DNA of 64,000 bases from Bisporella sp. PMI_857 (lineage: Eukaryota; Ascomycota; Leotiomycetes; Helotiales; Helotiaceae), in assembly GCA_021307315.1 (NCBI GenBank), contig JAJSPD010000031.1:1-64000 (forward strand), written 5' to 3'. The notes below the pieces were generated by a model, which saw nothing but the letters and a program-made list of their open reading frames with translations, was not told the DNA's origin and made no database searches. Each line of letters begins with the position of its first letter. Positions within the stretch are counted from its first letter, which is position 1. A program made the position numbers and the translations under genes. Shown here piece by piece: positions 1-11,694 of this stretch.

Positions 1-462
1 TCTGTGTTATAAATGTTTGTAGTGCGTTATATTGTTTTTTTTTTTTTGATTTATTAACTGATTTTAATGCAAACATTGCTTTTTACTTAACGCGGTTTTT
101 GGTTTTTTATTTCTGTTTTTTTTTTTTAGCTTAGCTTTTTTTTTAAGTATTTTCTAATTAATAATTTCAATTCGCCGTTTTAGTGTAAACTTTTTTAGTG
201 TAACTACTGTATATTTTTTAAAAAGTGCTTTTAAATTATTTATGTTTACTTTAAACAAAGTTTTGTATAGTTTTTTTTTTTTTTTTTTCCGAAATGTAAA
301 AAATTTTGTTGATTTTTTGCTTAATATTTTATTTATTGTTAAACTTTGATTTAATAGTAGTGTTGTTTATTTAAAATAAAAATTCTTTTATAGTTTTGCA
401 GAGTTTTTTTTATTCGCTGTTTTTATTGTAGTAGCAGCTAAAACAATTTTTTTTATAATGTA
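1..462. other. AT-rich, gene-free DNA (RIP-like)
   Basis: This stretch is very rich in A/T, with long T runs and frequent TpA, and has no sustained reading frame. This composition is what RIP leaves in repeated DNA of filamentous ascomycetes. I see no recognisable gene; it is most likely the eroded flank or body of older transposons. Confidence 0.6.
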
Positions 463-1004
463 CATCGGGAAAAAAAATAATTTGCCAGCGTTTTTGCGTT
501 TTGCTGTTGGCGCTGTTGGCGCTGTTGACACACTGTTGGCAGGTTGTTAACAGTGCTAATAAAGCAATAAGTGATTAGTAATTGATTAATAAACAAAATT
601 GATTTAAAAAATAAAAGTTTTTAAAATTATTTTTTTTCGTTAAAGCTATAGTACTACGAAATACAACGCTAAAAAATTTTAATTATTAAATTCGATCGAT
701 TTAGCAAAATTTTACTTAAACTAGTATTATATTCGTATAGTAATCGTATGTATTAATTGTATATATTAGCTATATATAATATTAGTTGTTAAACATATAT
801 TATATTAAGTAATATATATATAAAATAAGTTTTACTAAGTTTTTTTAAAGTAAGTTTTGTATAAAAAAAACTTATTTGTCGTTAATATTATTAGTGTCAA
901 AATTTTTGACATACGTTTATAACGCTGCTGGTGCCAATAGTATGCCAACAGTATGCTAACGGTGCCAACAGCGTGCCAACGACAAAATAATTTTTTTCCC
1001 GATG
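463..1004. mobile_element. TIR element copy 1 (MITE-like), CATCGGG ends
   Basis: A 542-bp non-coding element begins CATCGGGAAAAAAA and ends with the inverse, TTTTTTTCCCGATG. It is flanked by TA on both sides (461-462 and 1005-1006), which fits the TA target duplication of Tc1/mariner-type elements. Just inside each end are clusters of short CCAACAG/CTGTTGGC repeats (about 510-545 and 941-985). The middle is AT-rich and has no coding capacity, so this is a non-autonomous or RIP-degraded copy. It is nearly the reverse complement of the element at 1318-1949 but lacks about 90 bp present there. Confidence 0.75.
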
Positions 1005-1103
1005 TACTGTATGCTATTTTATACTTGTCGCAATGCGTTTTATTAGTTTTTGTTGATTACGTAATCCAATATTACGTAATATTAGGTGATAGTATCCTTA
1101 CTC

Positions 1104-1160
1104 GTCATATGAGTCATACTCGCCACATGAGTCATATGAGTCATATGAGTCATATTCGCC
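1104..1160. repeat. Short tandem repeat of the palindrome ATGAGTCAT
   Basis: Several copies of the 9-mer ATGAGTCAT or variants follow one another, interrupted by CTCGCCAC and TTCGCCAC. The block sits in the spacer between the two inverted TIR elements. The core TGAGTCA is also the AP-1/Gcn4-type binding sequence, but nothing suggests a regulatory role here. Confidence 0.6.
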
Positions 1161-1317
1161 ACGCTATTACAAATCGAATTCGATTTAAATCTTTTCGATT
1201 CTTTTTTATTAGAAATCAATTCTAAGGACGCGTAAGCTATGACTCACGCTAGTAGAGCACAATAGGGTATAAATAAGCCTGTCCGCTCCTTTGTAAATAG
1301 AACAAGTCAAGCAATAA

Positions 1318-1949
1318 CATCGGGAAAAAAAAAAATTTGTTGTTGGCACGCTGTTGGCACTGTTGGCATGCTGTTGGCATGCTGTTGGCACTAGCAGCGT
1401 TGTAAACGTATGTCAAAAATTTTAACACTAATAATATTAACAACAAGTAAATTTTTTTTATAAAAACTTACTTTAAAAAAGTTTAACAAAACTTATTTTA
1501 TATATATATTACTTAATATAATATATATTTAACAACTAATATTATATATAGCTAATATATACAATTAATATATACGATTACTATACAAATACAACGCTAG
1601 TTTAAGTAAATTTTGCTAAATCGATCGAATTTAATAATTAAATTTTTTAGCGTTGTATTTCGTATACTATAACTTTAACGAAAAAAAATAATTTTAAAAA
1701 CTTTTATTTTTTAAATCAATTTTGCTTATTAATTAATTACTAATTACTTATTGTTTTATTAGCACTGTTAGCAAATTGTTAACATGTTGTTAGCAAGTAA
1801 GTTTAAATTTTAGTGTTAACACACAAAATTTGGACTTACTTGCCAACAGCATGTCAACAACCTGCCAACAGTGTGTCAACAGCGCCAACAGCGCCAACAG
1901 CGCCAACAGCAAAACGCAAAAACGCTGGCAAATTTTTTTTTTCCCGATG
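1318..1949. mobile_element. TIR element copy 2 (MITE-like), inverted relative to copy 1
   Basis: A 632-bp element has the same CATCGGGAAAAAAA / TTTTTTCCCGATG termini and is oriented opposite to the copy at 463-1004. The AT-rich cores match in reverse complement (for example GTCAAAATTTTTGACATACG at 897-916 against the inverse near 1410-1430). Subterminal CCAACA-type minirepeats are expanded at both ends, and about 90 bp near 1776-1865 are extra compared with copy 1. A TA duplication is not evident at its edges, perhaps because of mutation. No ORF supports a transposase. Confidence 0.72.
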
Positions 1950-3101
1950 AAAGTCAAGTTCAATTACAAGTCAAGTCTTTTGTACAATCAATTTGCAATA
2001 GCGACAGTGAAGTCTCTACCTCCATTCAACAATTCCGTATAGCTATAACTATATTAGCTTCGATACTATTAGCCTATTTCAACAGTTTTAAGCTGTGTAT
2101 AGACTTTTTGTTGTTTTAGAGTTTTTTTTTTGTTGGTTTAGTTTTTAGAATTGCGATTTTTTTAATTCTTAAAGTTTTGCTGTTGTATTTTTTTTTACTT
2201 GTACTGTTAAATTGTTTTTTGCTTTTTTAAAATTGCTGTAGTTTTTTGCAATAAAAGCTAGCTATATAACCCGAAAAGCTATATTCAAAACACAAGTTTT
2301 TGTTTTTGCGTCGCTGTATTTTTTTTTTTTTTTTTAAATAAGCTAAGTTTTTGCTTAAACTTGCTTTGAAACGCGTTTAGTTTTATAAGTAAGTAATAAC
2401 GAAGTTTTTAAAAGTGTTGTTTTTTACTGAACTTTAAAAAGTACTGTTTTTTTATACGTTTTTTATACAGTCTAATGTTAATTTTTATTGGTTTGTTTTT
2501 TATTTCGGTAAAAGTTTATAGTTTTTTCTTTTAACAATATTATTCTTGACTTTTTTTTTAAGTTTTTTGTAGTAAAGCGCTTTAAAGGGTTTGTTTTTTT
2601 TAATTTATTTTGCTTGTTAGCAGCTTAAATTTTTTTGTATATTCTGTTATATTAGTAAGTTGCTTGTATAATTGAATGTTTTTTTTCGCACGTGTTTTTT
2701 TATTAGTGTTTTTAAACATGCGTGTAAGTTAACTAATATATTTATTATAACTGTCGAAAATAACGTTGGTTTTCTTTTTTTTTTATTATGTAAATAAACA
2801 AATAATTTTTAAAATAAGTAAAAATCTAATTATAAGCTGTTCCGGTTAAGTAAAACACAGTTTATAAAACAATCTGTTTCTGAAATTTAAAAAATAACGA
2901 GTTTATACAAATATAGATTTCGCATTAAAATATATATTAACGTAGCTTTTTGCGATTGCTATTAAAAAGTTTAAGTTTGTAGACTTTAAGTACTTTAATT
3001 TATTAAAGTAAATAAGTAAGTTAAAAAACCGGTAATAAAGCATACTTGTTTTTAGAAATACGTGAAATTGAACTAATTGTCGACATTGTATATACAATAC
3101 A
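1950..3101. other. AT-rich, gene-free DNA
   Basis: The same composition continues, with poly-T tracts and no codon structure. Nothing recognisable was seen on either strand. Confidence 0.6.
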
Positions 3102-3263
3102 TGTCACGATCATGGATCATGTGACCTAGACGAGCTTGGCACGACCCCTCATTTCTATCATGATCGCGCACAACAATTGCCTTTCCTCTTTAGTTTAGTA
3201 TTCTCGTAATAGAACCACCTTACTAGCCGCCTCACCAGGCCAAAGGATTAGGTTTTTGTGACA
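3102..3263. mobile_element. Solo LTR relic with 5-bp target duplication
   Basis: A 162-bp segment starts TGTCAC and ends GTGACA, the inverted TG...CA ends typical of retrotransposon LTRs. It is flanked by a perfect 5-bp direct repeat ATACA (3097-3101 and 3264-3268). Its base composition is normal, in contrast to the AT-rich surroundings. It contains TTTAGTTTAGTATTCTCGTA (3189-3208), a sequence that recurs in three other places in the window. No internal retroelement genes are present, so it is a solo LTR left by LTR-LTR recombination. Confidence 0.7.
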
Positions 3264-3592
3264 ATACAAGTATTTTAAGATTTAGTGCTTAAAGTGTTAC
3301 GGTTTTATTAGCTGATTTAATATAAATAAAATTTTTTAGTCCGAAGTTTGTTAGTCTGGAAAAAAGTAAGTATATTACATATAAGACTAAATCCTAATAA
3401 CAAGTGTGCTACTGAAGAATACTGTTTAAGTTGAGCACGAAGCTTTTATCTAATAGGAAAGCTATCCACTTATATAGGGTCTTTGTGGGGTTGGATTATT
3501 GCAGAACAATGATCCATCACGTGACCTTCTTTCCCCAGGGGTTCTCTGTGTAAGCCAAGCTTACCGAGCCTCAGGCCCCTAAGGCACAAGCC

Positions 3593-3784
3593 TGTTAGCG
3601 ATGCGCGTAATAGGTTTTTAATATCGCACTAGCTATAAAAAATCTCATTGGCTCGCTTACGTTAGTCACGTGGTTATGGTCTTTTTTATATAAGGAATGC
3701 TACAGCAACAGCTACACTTTCCTTTTTTAGTTTAGTATTCTTGTATTAAAGCACTTACAACTCGCCTTTCCAGGCATTGTAACA
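3593..3784. mobile_element. Second LTR relic of the same family
   Basis: This region carries TCACGTG, a TATA-like TTTTTTATATAAGG and TTTAGTTTAGTATTCTTGTA (3726-3745), and it ends in TTGTAACA. The order matches the solo LTR at 3102-3263. The left edge (TGTTAGCG at 3593) is a guess and no target duplication was found, so boundaries are approximate. Confidence 0.5.
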
Positions 3785-3950
3785 AATAGAGGGCAGCAGG
3801 AGGGATTGCAATATAACAGATAAAATATGTGACTAGCGATGTCGTTGCAATAGTGATTAATATTAGAAGTATGCTTGTAAGTCTAACATGGAAGGAAAAA
3901 CTCAAGCTTGCTTTGTTCAGAAGGCTCTAGCTGTTCCTTATATCTTTCAC

Positions 3951-4120
3951 TGTGCTGTAGCTGTGAGCCTGTGGCTGCTGTAGCTGTTGTAGCTGTGAGC
4001 CTGTGGCTGCTGGAGCTGTGAGCCTGTGGCTGCTGGAGCTGCTGTAGCTGTGAGCCTGTGGCTGCTGGAGCTGTTGTAGCTGGAAGCCTGTGGCTGCTGT
4101 AGCTGTAAGCCCGTGGCTGG
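3951..4120. repeat. Minisatellite based on GAGCCTGTGGCTGCTG
   Basis: About six copies of GAGCCTGTGGCTGCTG or close variants are separated by GAGCTG/TAGCTGTTGTAGCTG spacers. The start-to-start spacings are mostly 33, 21 or 24 bases, multiples of three. On the minus strand it would translate as Gln/Pro/Ser-rich repeats, but no gene around it is supported. It sits at the edge of the AT-rich compartment. Confidence 0.65.
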
Positions 4121-7100
4121 CCATGGGCGGAGCGTGCCGCTTGCAGCCCTGAAAGTCCTACAGCTGAAAACCCTTCGGCTGACTGTTACAGGCATATAGG
4201 ACCGTGTTCGTGACACCTTATACAATTTTTTTGTATAAAGAATTAAATAAAACATAATACACACTGCGAAGCATTATACTTTTGTCAATAAAAAATGTAA
4301 ATAATACTTCTATTTATAATGATTTAATTAAAACTTTAATTTTAATTTTAATAAAGTTATTAAAAATTTAATAAGATTGCATTTTATGGACAAATTTGTA
4401 TTTAACCAGAAATCGCAACTTGAAAATTAAATTTCTTACTTATTTTAAGCTTAAAAGATTATATATATATATAAGTTAAATTTACTATGTTAAACTTTCA
4501 TTTCAGGTTTTGTTCAATTATATTAAAAGTTGGTGGAATTAAAAAATATCTCAAAATCGCGATTTTTGGTGTAAAAGGTGATCCAAATGAGGGTGTAGGG
4601 ACTTAGTCAGTCAATTTTCGAGTAAACCAAGGGAGGGTTATACTAGCTGGACTTGCTACTAGAGTTTTTGTTTTCAGAAAACCAATGGTGGCACTAACAT
4701 CCTGTCCGTCGTAGCCTTGGTTGTCAGCCCCTGATCTACGTTAAGCCTATAAAAGGCAATAAAATTGGTTTCGAGAGTAATAGATATGTGTTGGCTCAGA
4801 AATCCTGCAAAGGAGCTAATACTGGAGGATTTCTTGGTTGGTCAAGTTGATCCATCGGAATTTCCCCCTTAGAAGAGTCTAATGATGAATTGGCGATTAC
4901 CTAGCGTAAACTTTCAGACGCTAATGGTAGCACTCTACTCCAACACCCGACATCATGCCCCAGAAGTATTTTTTTGTCTCAAATTGGGCTATTGATGTCC
5001 ATGCAAGCTATTCATATTCAAGATAACGTTTTCTTGTAATTCTTCAGGGTCTTGATTTCAGTCCTGAATTTCGGGGTATGAGTACCCAAAAGACTTGAAA
5101 GACTAAGAGCTTGGCGAGGCGTAGAAATCGCCTTTGAAATCCCCAGAGAATCGTGATTTTAAGAGGGGCGGCGGCGGCGCGGCAACTCCTCGACTTGCTT
5201 GAGAGAATACGCAAAAGTACCATAATGATCCGGACCTAGGTCAGCGAAGATGTCCTGTCATCGCGTTCTCGTGTCTGACTGGGAAATTGTACGCCTGCTT
5301 GCTCATGAGACGTTCTAAACTAGGAATATTTACACCATATACTCTCAATATATCCTAAAGTTGCTCGTGAATAACTGGAGAAGGGTGGCCTGCATGCGAA
5401 AAGGCTAGACTTACGGGATAAATTGCCTGGTATTGCAAAAGCGGATCGAATGCTACGAAGTGGAGGAGAAATACCCCCAAGATCCGCCAACTATGATGTG
5501 AACTATGTTGTGAATGCCTTCAATCGACGGGCTACTGATGGCGGTACTGGAAACACTGTTAGAACTGGTTGGCTTAGTCAAGGCAGGGTACTTGGAAGTC
5601 CGGTTAGCATGGTACAATCATTATTATGTATCTAACACTAACAAAGTGCGACTCAAATTTCTGATATGCCAGTTGAGCGTTTGTATTCTCGAGATTAGGC
5701 CGCCTGCTAAGAACCGGCCGTAGGTGGAGCTGGCCGTAGGAAACTGGCTTCCGTCGTGCGGCAAGCGAAATATGTATATCAGGAGTAGATTAGGTACATT
5801 CTGGAGTCAAAATTGGAATTATAACAATGATTGTTCGTGCGCTTACGAAGGATGGCATGTGTTGATCAGACGCACAGCCTGAATATGGAATCCGCAGACT
5901 ATATATCGTGACGGTATACTTTTAGAGAAGTCGGGAAGGGTAAGTTAGTTTTCGCAATGATTTGAGCATGGGTTTCCAGGCATTTCCGTACAAAGGTCCT
6001 CCACGAGCACAAAAGAAACCTGTTGCGCATTCTTTTCAAGGTACTTCAAATGGCGCAAGATAAGGACGATACCATGTTGGAGACATTATCGAGTCTGCGG
6101 AAAATTGGATATCTGAACTATTTCGTGGAGCCACCTACAAGTTAATGTGAGGGAGTATACAGGAAGCCTGGCATCAAACGTCTTGAAGTATACGGGATTC
6201 GTAGATGCCTTATGAAGTCAGGCTATGCTAAGCGTGTGCGGTCGCAAGAAAATCACCATTCGCCGGAAATTTGACAATAGGACTAAGGTTGCTCTCCAAA
6301 CCTGCCTGAAACGAGGGTAACGCTGTGCTTTCGCTACATAACCTGCTGTGAAGACTCTGATGGACAATGCACTCGAGTGGAGGAATGTCTTGTGCATGAA
6401 AGGAAAAGCTCCTTGTCAGAAGAATATATAGTCGAGACAGTATATATCATTGCTCAGCCCAGATTCGTAGTCAATCTTCCTCGACTTCGAGCACGCATGC
6501 AGAAAGGCAACCATCAGGAAAGCAGGCCTGCCTATGGATGCCGTAAGTGACGAAGGATCCATTGCACATGGGATACTAGAGCAATGAGGGGCCGAGGAGG
6601 TCGATTGCTCTAGAATCGATGGAGACAGCTGATATAATGGCTAAGCTGATCAGGAATATACAGTACTCAAAAAAATCCTAATTATCACATATTACTAGTG
6701 ATCTTTATAAACCTTTGGTTTCTACAAAGGCCTTGCTTGAAAGTAGTGATGTCATTTGTGATATAGCTTACATATTAACAGCGAAATGTAGTCGATGGCT
6801 AAGAGTGAATCGAATGAGCATTGTGACAGTTAAAAAGCAGCATTGAAAGTGGCTCGTCCACACATCAGGAGTAAGAATCTAGGAGGTGACCATGCATATT
6901 GAGTGTCCTTCCATGTCTTTTACCAACATTGGATTTATCAATTAGCAGTATATAAGCGAGAATTTATGGTGTTACGTCGATGCCACTGTGCCGAGACTAC
7001 CATACTTGTGGTGTGCTGTCCAGTGTCATGTGCGATGAAACTAGAGAAGCCATCGTATATGCATGTAGCCGGTAGAATCTAGGTCTTCACTCATTTGAAC

Positions 7101-9165
7101 GGCTGCTTTTCGAATGCGCGAACTTGCTGATGTATCAGAGGCTGCTGATTTCGAATGACTCACGAAACATGTGGTATCCAGGCCCGAACATCTTAATAAA
7201 TGCTGGTTGAGATGCCAACAATATTCCGCACCTGTGTAATCTCTGAGCTAGCTATTCACACCTGAGACAACATAGAAGAATTTCATCGGTCAATCAAAAG
7301 TCCCTAGAGAGATCGTGTTTTTGGAAGTGCTGGGCTGGTTCCGGGAAGTGTAGCATTCATCACGTGACCAAGAACATACTCTAGTTAAAAATGTGGATGG
7401 AGATGGATAATATTGTTGCGATGTGGAGCCAATGAAAGCGTCAGCTAGTATCTGGTATTATCCAAAGCTCCCACTTGAGTAATGCGCCTTCATGCCTAAG
7501 CTGGTTCGATACGTATTTGCCGTGAATCTTGGAGTGATTGTTTGCATGTGAAGAAAGAATCTTGGATGATATCGTAATTGGTAGCTGCTCATTTGGTGGG
7601 CTTGGCCCTGGCTAATGGCATAAGATATTGAGTCAAGATTGACAAGCCATATATAACAATACATGGCGCCGCACTTCAACTACCCGATAGGCGCGTAGCC
7701 GTGCTAAGTTGTGTGCCTCACGTGTTTGGGGTATGGTTATTGTTGATATTGGTTTCGTACTTCTTATGGGCCAGGTTGCGATGGCGGGGTACATTAGTCA
7801 CCCCAACCGTGAAGGATGCTCGCACAACATAACGATGCGGATCATCATTGTCCTCAAAACCATCATCACCCTTTCCCTCCACGAAAACGACATGGGCAAC
7901 TGGAAGGCTAAAAGATTGAAAGATAAGAGATTCCGGCTTCTGAGTGGCTTGACAACGTTGCGGACTCTAAAGTTCCCCAGAGTAAACCAGTCAAAAGGAA
8001 GATATTTGTCGTGGTTTACGTATGACTTTGCTCTCGCTTTGCTTGATTGAGTTTTGTAGTGTCAAAGCCGTGAATCCACCACGAGTAATGCGGTAATGCT
8101 ACAGGGTTTCCAGGGTTCCCAGGGCCATCGACAGACCGTAGAGGGGGGTCCCAACGCTGAAAAGTAGTTTTGCTTACCAATGGCAACTCGCTGCCCAGCA
8201 CCAACCAGTGTCCCCCATTTTACCCGTCGCATTACCCACTAACCCCCAGCTAACACTGGTGGTACTGGTGGTTGCTGTACCCTTGGGCGTATCAGCCTCC
8301 CACCTCCACCCCAAACACGGATTGATCATGACAAAATTATCTCCAGATCGATGCCTCACCTAGGCCGGTTCTCACCTGCAAAACCCCCTTAGCGTGGCTA
8401 TAACTACCGCAACCGTCCGGACCTCCACTATTTAGGATTCCATTACCAACTAGATGGACACACAGCCTTCACAAGCCAAATCCACTAACTCACGTTTCCC
8501 TTATCGCAAGAAAGGGCAGGATGCCTCTGCTCACCTACATTCCGGTATGTGATGATTCAAGGCACGGTGAGGTAGGTTCTCCCACGCACATCTTCTCTTC
8601 TTAACCATCTCATCTACTGCTTATCATCTGTGCGCTTTGGCGATTTTTACTGCAGGTCTGCCGCTACAACTTTGGCCTCTGCAGGTTTCGCTTTTCTTAT
8701 TTCTCAGATCAAAGACTGGCGGATCAGCCTCCTCCCTCTATTCCACCTCAAATCTCTGTGAATCCGCACAGTCATAGATATCGAGCACAAGTGATTAAGG
8801 GGATTTACAATCCTAATGAGAGCCCTTTATTGCTGGATACCACGCACGCGAGCACACATCTGATTCCTTATCTTATGTCCGCCGCCATCTGCAGTTACAG
8901 GTTTATCTGGCTGCGATAAGCCATTCCCCCAACTACACTTTTACCAGCCCTCCGGTGGAGAGTTTCCTCGGAGCCAGTAGAATTTTCACGTCATATCATT
9001 TATCTGCTGGACCTGCTATATCGAGCTTTTCTGCATTAGCAAGAGCAGCTGGCAGCCAGGATTTGGAGGTTCGGAGCCAACCGTTGGAGAGCTTGCTGGT
9101 CACCGGCCCGTTGCAGGTTTCTCCTATCTGGTGGATAAAGCAACCTCACTTGAGGCTCCTGGGTC
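4121..9165. other. Intergenic DNA without a supported gene
   Basis: The first 450 bases are AT-rich like the left edge; composition is then normal. Short open frames occur (for example 5423-5635 and 7709-8050 on +), but they show no domain, no convincing splice structure and no codon bias. CT-rich tracts before 9166 are probably the promoter and leader of the downstream regulator. Confidence 0.5.
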
Positions 9166-11694
9166 ATGTCTACTCCATCTGCCATTGCCCGGTCGGCGCC
9201 TATCGCCATAGCGGCTCGAAGACCACATCCAGAAGTCTCCAGCGTCAACGGCAGAGACACACACCTCTCAACCAGTATGAGCAGTACTGCATCTGCGGAT
9301 TCTGGAACGAATATTCGAACTCGAAAAGATCGGCCATGCGATGCTTGTCGAAGAAGGAAGAGCCGGTGTGTGATACAGGAAGGGCAGCAGAGCTGTAATT
9401 TGTGCCAGTTTCATAGCCAGGAGTGTACATTTGTGCAGAGCCCGCAACCAAGGAAGAGAAAGTTGAATACAGAAGGCAAGGAGGAATCATCCGCCAAAAG
9501 GAGGTAGGTACAAGTAGATTAACACACTCTATTCCGGTGCTGCACCGTTTCGGCGTTGCCTGTGACGACATTCATGAGTTATGTACTAATTAAATGATAG
9601 GTCTCCAGATCGAATGGATGTAAGACAAGATCGGTTTCGCGAATCCAGTACCTCGAATAGTGGAGCGACAAATTCATTGATAGAAGAAATGGCAAATATT
9701 GGTGGGCCAACAATGTTGAAACGAACCTTGGGTCTGCAGAGTGACCGTTACAGTCAATATATTGGACCCACTACCGACTTCGAGCCGTCCTTAATCGATC
9801 TCTCGTCATTTGATCCTCAAGACGAGAGTCTGCTATCGAGGGGGACTTTGCGTAAGGTTTGCGATGTGGATACTTTTCTGATGCTGCCTGACTATAATAC
9901 GCCTGGTCATGAGCACATTCTCGAGGATGCCGATGCGATTGAAGCCATAGTTGCACCACATGGATTGGCACTCATTGAGTTATACTTCAGAATTATTCAT
10001 CCCAGTTTCCCTATCCTGCAGAAGACAGTATTTTATGAGAAGTACAACAGATCACATCGTGAATTCTCCCCCCCAATCCTTGCGGCCGTTTACATTCTTG
10101 CAATAAACTGGTGGGATCATAGCGAAGAGCTCGTTAAGGTACCAAAACCAAATCTAAAAGAGTTGGAACGTTTGGCACGTGCTACTTTAGCGGACGCTAT
10201 GTATCGACCAAAACTCTCAACTGTGCAGGCGGGCTTACTGCTCTCGCAACGCCCAGAAGGAGACCAATGGGCACCAACAGCGCAACTTGTCGCAATTGGT
10301 CAAGAACTCGGTTTGCATCTTGACTGTACATCCTGGAAGATTCCAGCATGGGAACGTGGTTTGCGTAAGCGCCTCGCATGGGCGTTATATATGCAAGGTC
10401 AGCGTTTTTATGCTTTAGTACATCAACAGAATTATGCCTTGGGCATGAAGACATATCCACAGTATTATCTTAGCAACAGGAAGTCTCTTCATATCTGGCT
10501 AACGGTCTTACACATCTTATAGCTTCAGCCGAAATTACATGCTAACAATGGAAAATAGATAAATGGGGCTCATTAGTGCACGGTAGACCATCACATATTT
10601 TTGCATCTAATTGGGGTGTAAAGTCGATTGCCTCGAGTGACTTTCCTGACAACGAATTTGATGAGACGGACTCGGAAGATCCTGTTGAACATGAACGAGG
10701 GAGCATACTCTTCACTCAGATGATAGTTCTGTCGCAAATCCTCGCCGAAGTTCTTGAGACTTTCTATACGCTTCAGGCTATGAGAACCGTTGATTCCGCA
10801 GGGGCACAAGGAACGCATCTAATTCTTCAACTTGCAAAGCCCGTGCAACTGAAGCTCAAGGAGTGGTATGCAGCTTTACCAACCTGTTTGCGAATGGATT
10901 CCACCTCACCTATAATCACATCAAACTCAAGTAGACTCTCTTCGATTGGCTTCCTCCATCTTGCCTATTTTGCCACAGAAATAACTCTCCACCGACGCAT
11001 TATTCGTTCCCTCGACCACACCCCATCGTCTCCCACAGCAAGTCCAAAACCTTCTCTTGATCCATATATCTTAAATATCTGCCGTTCAGCAGCTAAAACT
11101 CGACTGATCTCTGCCATGGACTTTGTAAACCGTTTAACCACGTCCCATTTACGAGCATTCTGGTATTTCGCCTCGAAAACCAATTTTGCATTGATTGGCA
11201 CATTTGGAAGCTTGCTATGGGCAACGGCCCCAGGGCGGGAAGAAGCTGAGTGGTATCGAAGGCGTCTAGGTGAATATCGTTGGACCTTAGGCGTATCATG
11301 TAAGGGGGGGAACGGGCGCCTGACAGAGTTTGCGATTGGGATGTTGGACACGTCCACAGGTTTGCTGAAAGCACTGCCTGAGAAGCCGGCATTGAGCAGA
11401 GTTAGTAGCGAAGTTGATACTCTCGCCAATGGAAACAGGACTCAAAGAAGTCTAGGTGAGGGCTACGGCTATGGAAGTTATGGCGGCAGCACTGGCTTTG
11501 GTATTGAGGGACCGAGAAGCGATGGCGGTCTCATTGAAGATGCGGAAGGGTATGGGTTGAGGACTAGCGGACTGGTTAGTCCTAGCACTAGTGTGAGCAG
11601 TAGTGGCACCTCTGGCGCAGGACTGGAGGCTTATACAGTTCCTGCCTCTGGATATAAGGTTCAGAGTGGTGACAGGCGTGACAGGCCCTATTGA
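9166..11694 (+). CDS. Zn2Cys6 transcription factor, DAL81/TamA-like
   Basis: Exons are 9166-9503, 9601-10397 and 10559-11694, with GT-AG introns that each show a branch-like (A)CTAA(T/C) sequence. They give about 756 aa. The binuclear zinc cluster uses Cys58, 61, 68, 77, 80 and 87 in the pattern CDAC-x6-C-x8-C-x2-C-x6-C, followed by a basic linker ending PRKRK. Further along is a fungal_trans-type middle homology region (around ALIELYFRIIHPSFPIL) and a Gly/Ser-rich C-terminal tail. The zinc-cluster and linker sequence resembles the nitrogen co-regulators Dal81/Uga35 (yeast) and TamA (Aspergillus); that assignment is from memory of the family and is moderately sure. A nuclear DNA-binding role is secure. 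The second exon boundary is supported because splicing restores the family-typical DKWG-LVHGRPSHI segment. Confidence 0.88.

Noticed and set aside
1..4300. CRISPR-like array suggested by repeated CCAACAG units
   Set aside because: The units are contiguous minirepeats without unique spacers and the genome is clearly eukaryotic.
7709..8050. 113-codon frame in the left intergenic region
   Set aside because: Hydrophobic start but no domain, no partner exons and no codon pattern beyond chance.
8955..9398. 147-codon plus-strand frame overlapping the regulator start
   Set aside because: It is a shadow of the Zn2Cys6 exon in another frame; the zinc-cluster frame has the conserved cysteines.
10965..11429. 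154-codon minus-strand frame
   Set aside because: It is a shadow of the third exon of the Zn2Cys6 regulator.
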